From an uncultured bacterium (GTDB lineage Bacteria; Myxococcota_A; UBA796; CAJQPC01): DNA of 51,904 nucleotides. Both the position numbers and the translations under genes were made by a program. Below are positions 49,170 through 51,904 of the stretch, piece after piece. The stretch lies in contig CAJQPC010000056.1 in assembly GCA_905480105.1 (NCBI GenBank), positions 1 through 51,904 of the forward strand. The letters run 5' to 3'. The stretch's first letter is position 1; the number at the start of each line of letters is the position of its first letter. Below the pieces are notes generated by a model, which made no database searches, was not told where the DNA came from, and saw nothing but the letters and a program-made list of their open reading frames with translations.

Positions 49170-50125
49170 GAGGGGCTCCCGGGTCGCCAACACGCAACTC
49201 CGTGGGTTGGAGAACCCTGCCACTCGGGGTAGGTCGCGCAGCTTTCACTGGCCAGTGGACAGCGAGGCGCAAAAGCGCAGCCTGGGCCCATGTTGGCCAG
49301 GTTCGGCGGCATGCCTGGGATGGGAACCAAGGCGCCACGGGTGTCCAGTCGCGGCACGCTCGCCAGCAGGCCCTGGGTGTAGGGGTGCTGTGGATTCTGG
49401 TACAGCTCAACCACAGGTGCCTTTTCCACGATACGCCCGCCGTACATTACGGCCACTTTGTCAGCGACACCAGCGACCACGCCCAGGTCGTGGGTGACCA
49501 AGACCACAGCTGTGCCGGTCTCTTTGGCAAGCTTTTGGATGAGCTCCAGGATCTGCGCCTGAATGGTTACATCCAGGGCCGTGGTTGGCTCATCCGCCAA
49601 GAGCAGGGTTGGCTCGCATGCCAAAGCCATGGCGATGACCACGCGCTGGCGCATGCCACCGCTCAGCTCATGTGGGTACTGGTCAATGCGCTCCGCTGGA
49701 CCGGGAATGCCCACCTTCTCGAGTAGCTCAATGGCTCGCTTGCGTGACGCCTTTGAGCTCATCTTGAGGTGCAACTCCAAGACCTCCGTGATCTGCCGCC
49801 CGACTCGTAACGTAGGGTTCAGCGAGGTCATCGGATCCTGGAAGATCATCGCGATGCGGTGACCTCGCAGGGAACGGATGGTGGACGGGTCCATCTTTAG
49901 GATGTCCTGGCCCTCGAAGAGAATCTCTCCGCCGGCGTTGACCCCTGGATGCTCCACCAGACGCAAGATGCTTAGGTTGGTGACAGACTTTCCGGACCCA
50001 GACTCACCGACCAAGCCCAGGATCTCACCGGGTTCCAGATCGAAACTCACACCATCGACCGCTTTGACCACCCCATGCTCGGTGTGGAAGTGGGTGCGGA
50101 GTCCCTTGACGGAGAGCAGGGGCAT
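49166..50125 (-). CDS. oppD: Oligopeptide/dipeptide ABC transporter ATP-binding protein (OppD-type)
   Basis: The second ATPase subunit of the importer, 319 residues. Walker [14 protein letters not shown], signature [15 protein letters not shown], Walker [15 protein letters not shown] and the C-terminal [15 protein letters not shown] are all present. ATG 50125 overlaps the oppC stop (TGATG) and the stop overlaps oppF, so translation is coupled throughout. It and OppF form the heterodimeric motor for the OppBC channel. Confidence 0.95.
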   Translation of the reverse strand: MPLLSVKGLRTHFHTEHGVVKAVDGVSFDLEPGEILGLVGESGSGKSVTNLSILRLVEHPGVNAGGEILFEGQDILKMDPSTIRSLRGHRIAMIFQDPMTSLNPTLRVGRQITEVLELHLKMSSKASRKRAIELLEKVGIPGPAERIDQYPHELSGGMRQRVVIAMALACEPTLLLADEPTTALDVTIQAQILELIQKLAKETGTAVVLVTHDLGVVAGVADKVAVMYGGRIVEKAPVVELYQNPQHPYTQGLLASVPRLDTRGALVPIPGMPPNLANMGPGCAFAPRCPLASESCATYPEWQGSPTHGVACWRPGSPS

Positions 50126-51060
50126 CAGTCCACCAGACCCTTGGGATCCAGCGCATCCCGCAGGCCGTCTCCCAGGAAGTTCATGCAGAACAAAGTCAGG
50201 GTCATCACGCCGCCCGGGAAAATCAGCAACCAGGGGTAAACGACCATGGCATTGGCGCCATCATTCACCAGCGTCCCCCAGCTGGCCTGTGGCTCCCGGA
50301 TGCCCAAGCCCAAGAAGCTTAAGAAAGCCTCGGAGAGCATCACAGAAGGAATGGTCAGGGACGAGTAGACAATGACTGGGCCCAAGGTGTTGGGCACGAT
50401 GTGTCGGAAGAGGATGCGAAGAGGAGAGACGCCGATGGCACGAGCCGCTTCGACGAACTCCAGTTCCTTTAGGGAGAGCACCTGACCCCGTACGATGCGG
50501 GCCAAGACCAGCCAGCTCACCAACCCCAGGGCGGCGAACATCATCACAAAGCTCCCGTCCAGGCTGCCTATCTGGATGGATGTGGGGGGAATCACCGCCA
50601 TGAGCACAATGACCAGGAGCAGGTAGGGCGTGGACATGGCCAGATCCACAAAGCGCATCATGACGTTGTCGACGCGTCCACCCACAAACCCAGAGATGGC
50701 TCCATAGGTGGTGCCGACCACCAAAGAGACTGTGGTTGCGACTCCAGCGACCAGCAGACTGACCCGTCCACCAAGCATGGTGCGGACCATCACGTCTCGG
50801 CCCAGGTCATCGGTACCAAAAGGGTGGCCCCACGATGGCGCTGCAGCTCCCAGAGCGATGTCTTGGAGCTCGTAACTCAAGCCAAACAGCCCAGCGATCA
50901 AGGGGCCAAATGCGCAAAAGAGAACCACAGCGCTGACCACGGCTCCAGACGCCAGGGCGATTCGATTGCGCTTAAGTCGCCGCCAAGCGTCTTGAGAGAG
51001 GGAAGAGCCTTCGACCAGTGCAGAGTCTTGGGTAGCGGTGTCTGAGGTGGGTGTACTCAT
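50125..51060 (-). CDS. oppC: Oligopeptide/dipeptide ABC transporter permease (OppC-type)
   Basis: An inner-membrane channel subunit of 311 residues from ATG 51060 (MSTPTSDTATQDSALVEG), which overlaps the oppB stop by 4 bp. A longer reading inside oppB is rejected. Basic segment WRRLKRNRIALASG precedes the first helix. The segment HPFGTDDLGRDVMVRTMLGG and the coupling loop EFVEAARAIGVSPLRILFRH are standard for OppC/DppC. Ends GDGLRDALDPKGLVD, also typical. Confidence 0.94.
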   Translation of the reverse strand: MSTPTSDTATQDSALVEGSSLSQDAWRRLKRNRIALASGAVVSAVVLFCAFGPLIAGLFGLSYELQDIALGAAAPSWGHPFGTDDLGRDVMVRTMLGGRVSLLVAGVATTVSLVVGTTYGAISGFVGGRVDNVMMRFVDLAMSTPYLLLVIVLMAVIPPTSIQIGSLDGSFVMMFAALGLVSWLVLARIVRGQVLSLKELEFVEAARAIGVSPLRILFRHIVPNTLGPVIVYSSLTIPSVMLSEAFLSFLGLGIREPQASWGTLVNDGANAMVVYPWLLIFPGGVMTLTLFCMNFLGDGLRDALDPKGLVD

Positions 51061-51904
51061 GCCAACTTTACCCTCGGATCGAGCCAAGTATAGGCCACGT
51101 CCACCGCCAGGTTCATGACCATCAACAGGGCGCTGTAAAAGCAGACCACGCCCAGGACCATGGAGTAGTCTCGGTCCAGTGCGGACTGCACAAAGTAGTA
51201 GCCCAAGCCGGGCACCTGAAACACCTTCTCGATGACCACGGTGCCTGTGAGGATGCGGGCGGTTGCGGGTCCCAAAAAGGTCACGACCGGGAGGATGGCC
51301 CCGCGGAGCGCGTGACGCACCACGATGGTCCACTCACTCAAGCCCTTGGCACGGGCCGTGCGGATGTAGTCGGTGCGGATCACTTCGAGCATGCCCGCCC
51401 GTGTCAGCCGAGCGATGTACGCGGCATAGGCCAAACCCAGGGTGATGCTGGGCAGAATCATGGTCGCCAAACCATCCCAACGCGCAGGGGGCAGCCAGCC
51501 CAGGCCCAAGGCAAAGACCGCAATGAGCAGGGGACCCAGCACAAAGTTTGGGACCGAGATGCCGACCAGGGCGATGCCCATGGTGGTCCAGTCCCAGACC
51601 GAGTTTTGGCGAATCGCACCGACGATGCCTGAGCTGACGCCCAAGGTCAGGGCAAAGAGCATGCTCAGGGCGCCCAGTGTGGCACTGACAGGAAAGGAAC
51701 TGCCGATGAGCTCGCCTACCGTCAGCCCGGGGCGCTTCATGCTGGGCAGGGTGCCATCCAGCAACCCCATGATGTACATGCGGAATTGGATGTGCCAGGG
51801 CTGATCGAGCGCAAAGCGTGCTTCGAGCTGGCGCTGGATTTCTGGTGGAAAGTTCCGCTCCGCATCGAAGGGGCCGCCGGGAGCCAGCTGCAAGAGCAAA
51901 AAGG
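51057..51904 (-). CDS. oppB: Oligopeptide/dipeptide ABC transporter permease (OppB-type), 5' end outside window
   Basis: The first permease of the importer, cut at the right edge. The visible part begins with LLQLAPGGPFDAERNFPPE, the sequence that follows the first membrane helix in OppB/DppB, so about 20-25 N-terminal residues lie beyond the window. The coupling loop VIRTDYIRTARAKGLSEWTI and the ending YTWLDPRVKLA are family-typical. The substrate-binding lipoprotein (OppA) is not in the window and may lie upstream. Confidence 0.93.
   Translation of the reverse strand, partial: FLLLQLAPGGPFDAERNFPPEIQRQLEARFALDQPWHIQFRMYIMGLLDGTLPSMKRPGLTVGELIGSSFPVSATLGALSMLFALTLGVSSGIVGAIRQNSVWDWTTMGIALVGISVPNFVLGPLLIAVFALGLGWLPPARWDGLATMILPSITLGLAYAAYIARLTRAGMLEVIRTDYIRTARAKGLSEWTIVVRHALRGAILPVVTFLGPATARILTGTVVIEKVFQVPGLGYYFVQSALDRDYSMVLGVVCFYSALLMVMNLAVDVAYTWLDPRVKLA

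Overview
The window reads as a chromosomal segment of a GC-rich Gram-negative bacterium of the former deltaproteobacteria, most likely Myxococcota or a close relative. The evidence is the recO-glyQ-glyS-ppdK gene order, the split glycyl-tRNA synthetase, an rlmN / TPR lipoprotein / RodZ-tail neighbourhood, a sigma-54 response regulator, and many large putative surface lipoproteins (beta-propellers, FG-GAP and Ig-like repeats). Taxonomy is inferred from gene content and order only. I saw no rRNA, tRNA, CRISPR array, insertion sequence or phage gene. No gap between genes exceeds about 220 bp.

0-15.2 kb (plus strand, conserved core): recD2, rlmN, mtnP, a PilF-like TPR lipoprotein, a membrane protein resembling only the C-terminal half of RodZ, mgtE, recO, two small lipoproteins, a two-helix membrane protein, glyQ, glyS and ppdK. 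Many stops and starts overlap, so much of this is probably co-transcribed. 15.2-20.5 kb: two overlapping genes for large secreted beta-propeller-type lipoproteins. 20.6-25.9 kb: a minus-strand TPR protein with what looks like a dead NTPase domain, divergent from a butyryl-CoA-type operon (3-hydroxyacyl-CoA dehydrogenase, crotonase, acyl-CoA dehydrogenase) followed by a P-loop protein that may start at CTG.

26.0-31.7 kb (minus strand): a tight four-gene operon of a sulfatase-fold lipoprotein, an MBOAT O-acyltransferase, an SGNH-like partner with Cys in place of Ser, and a membrane-anchored alpha/beta hydrolase. It looks like an envelope-glycan or lipid modification system and is the best candidate for an undescribed system here. 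31.8-38.7 kb: an unknown protein, a seven-repeat FG-GAP lipoprotein, a radical-SAM-like protein without its cluster cysteines, a sigma-like/zinc-finger/membrane protein, and a divergent NtrC-type response regulator. 38.8-45.6 kb: leucine dehydrogenase, an OmpA-family protein, a DUF1993 protein, a large Ig-like plus beta-barrel protein, and a HisC-like aminotransferase whose PLP lysine is Phe. 45.6-48.1 kb: a strong bidirectional terminator, a triple-FKBP lipoprotein, a small [2Fe-2S] ferredoxin, and a secreted acidic protein behind a perfect sigma-54 promoter. 48.2-51.9 kb (minus): an oligopeptide ABC transporter, oppBCDF, with oppB cut by the window edge.

Two themes recur. First, many predicted lipoproteins have very short signal peptides with no Lys or Arg. 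Second, several proteins keep an enzyme fold but lack the canonical catalytic residue.
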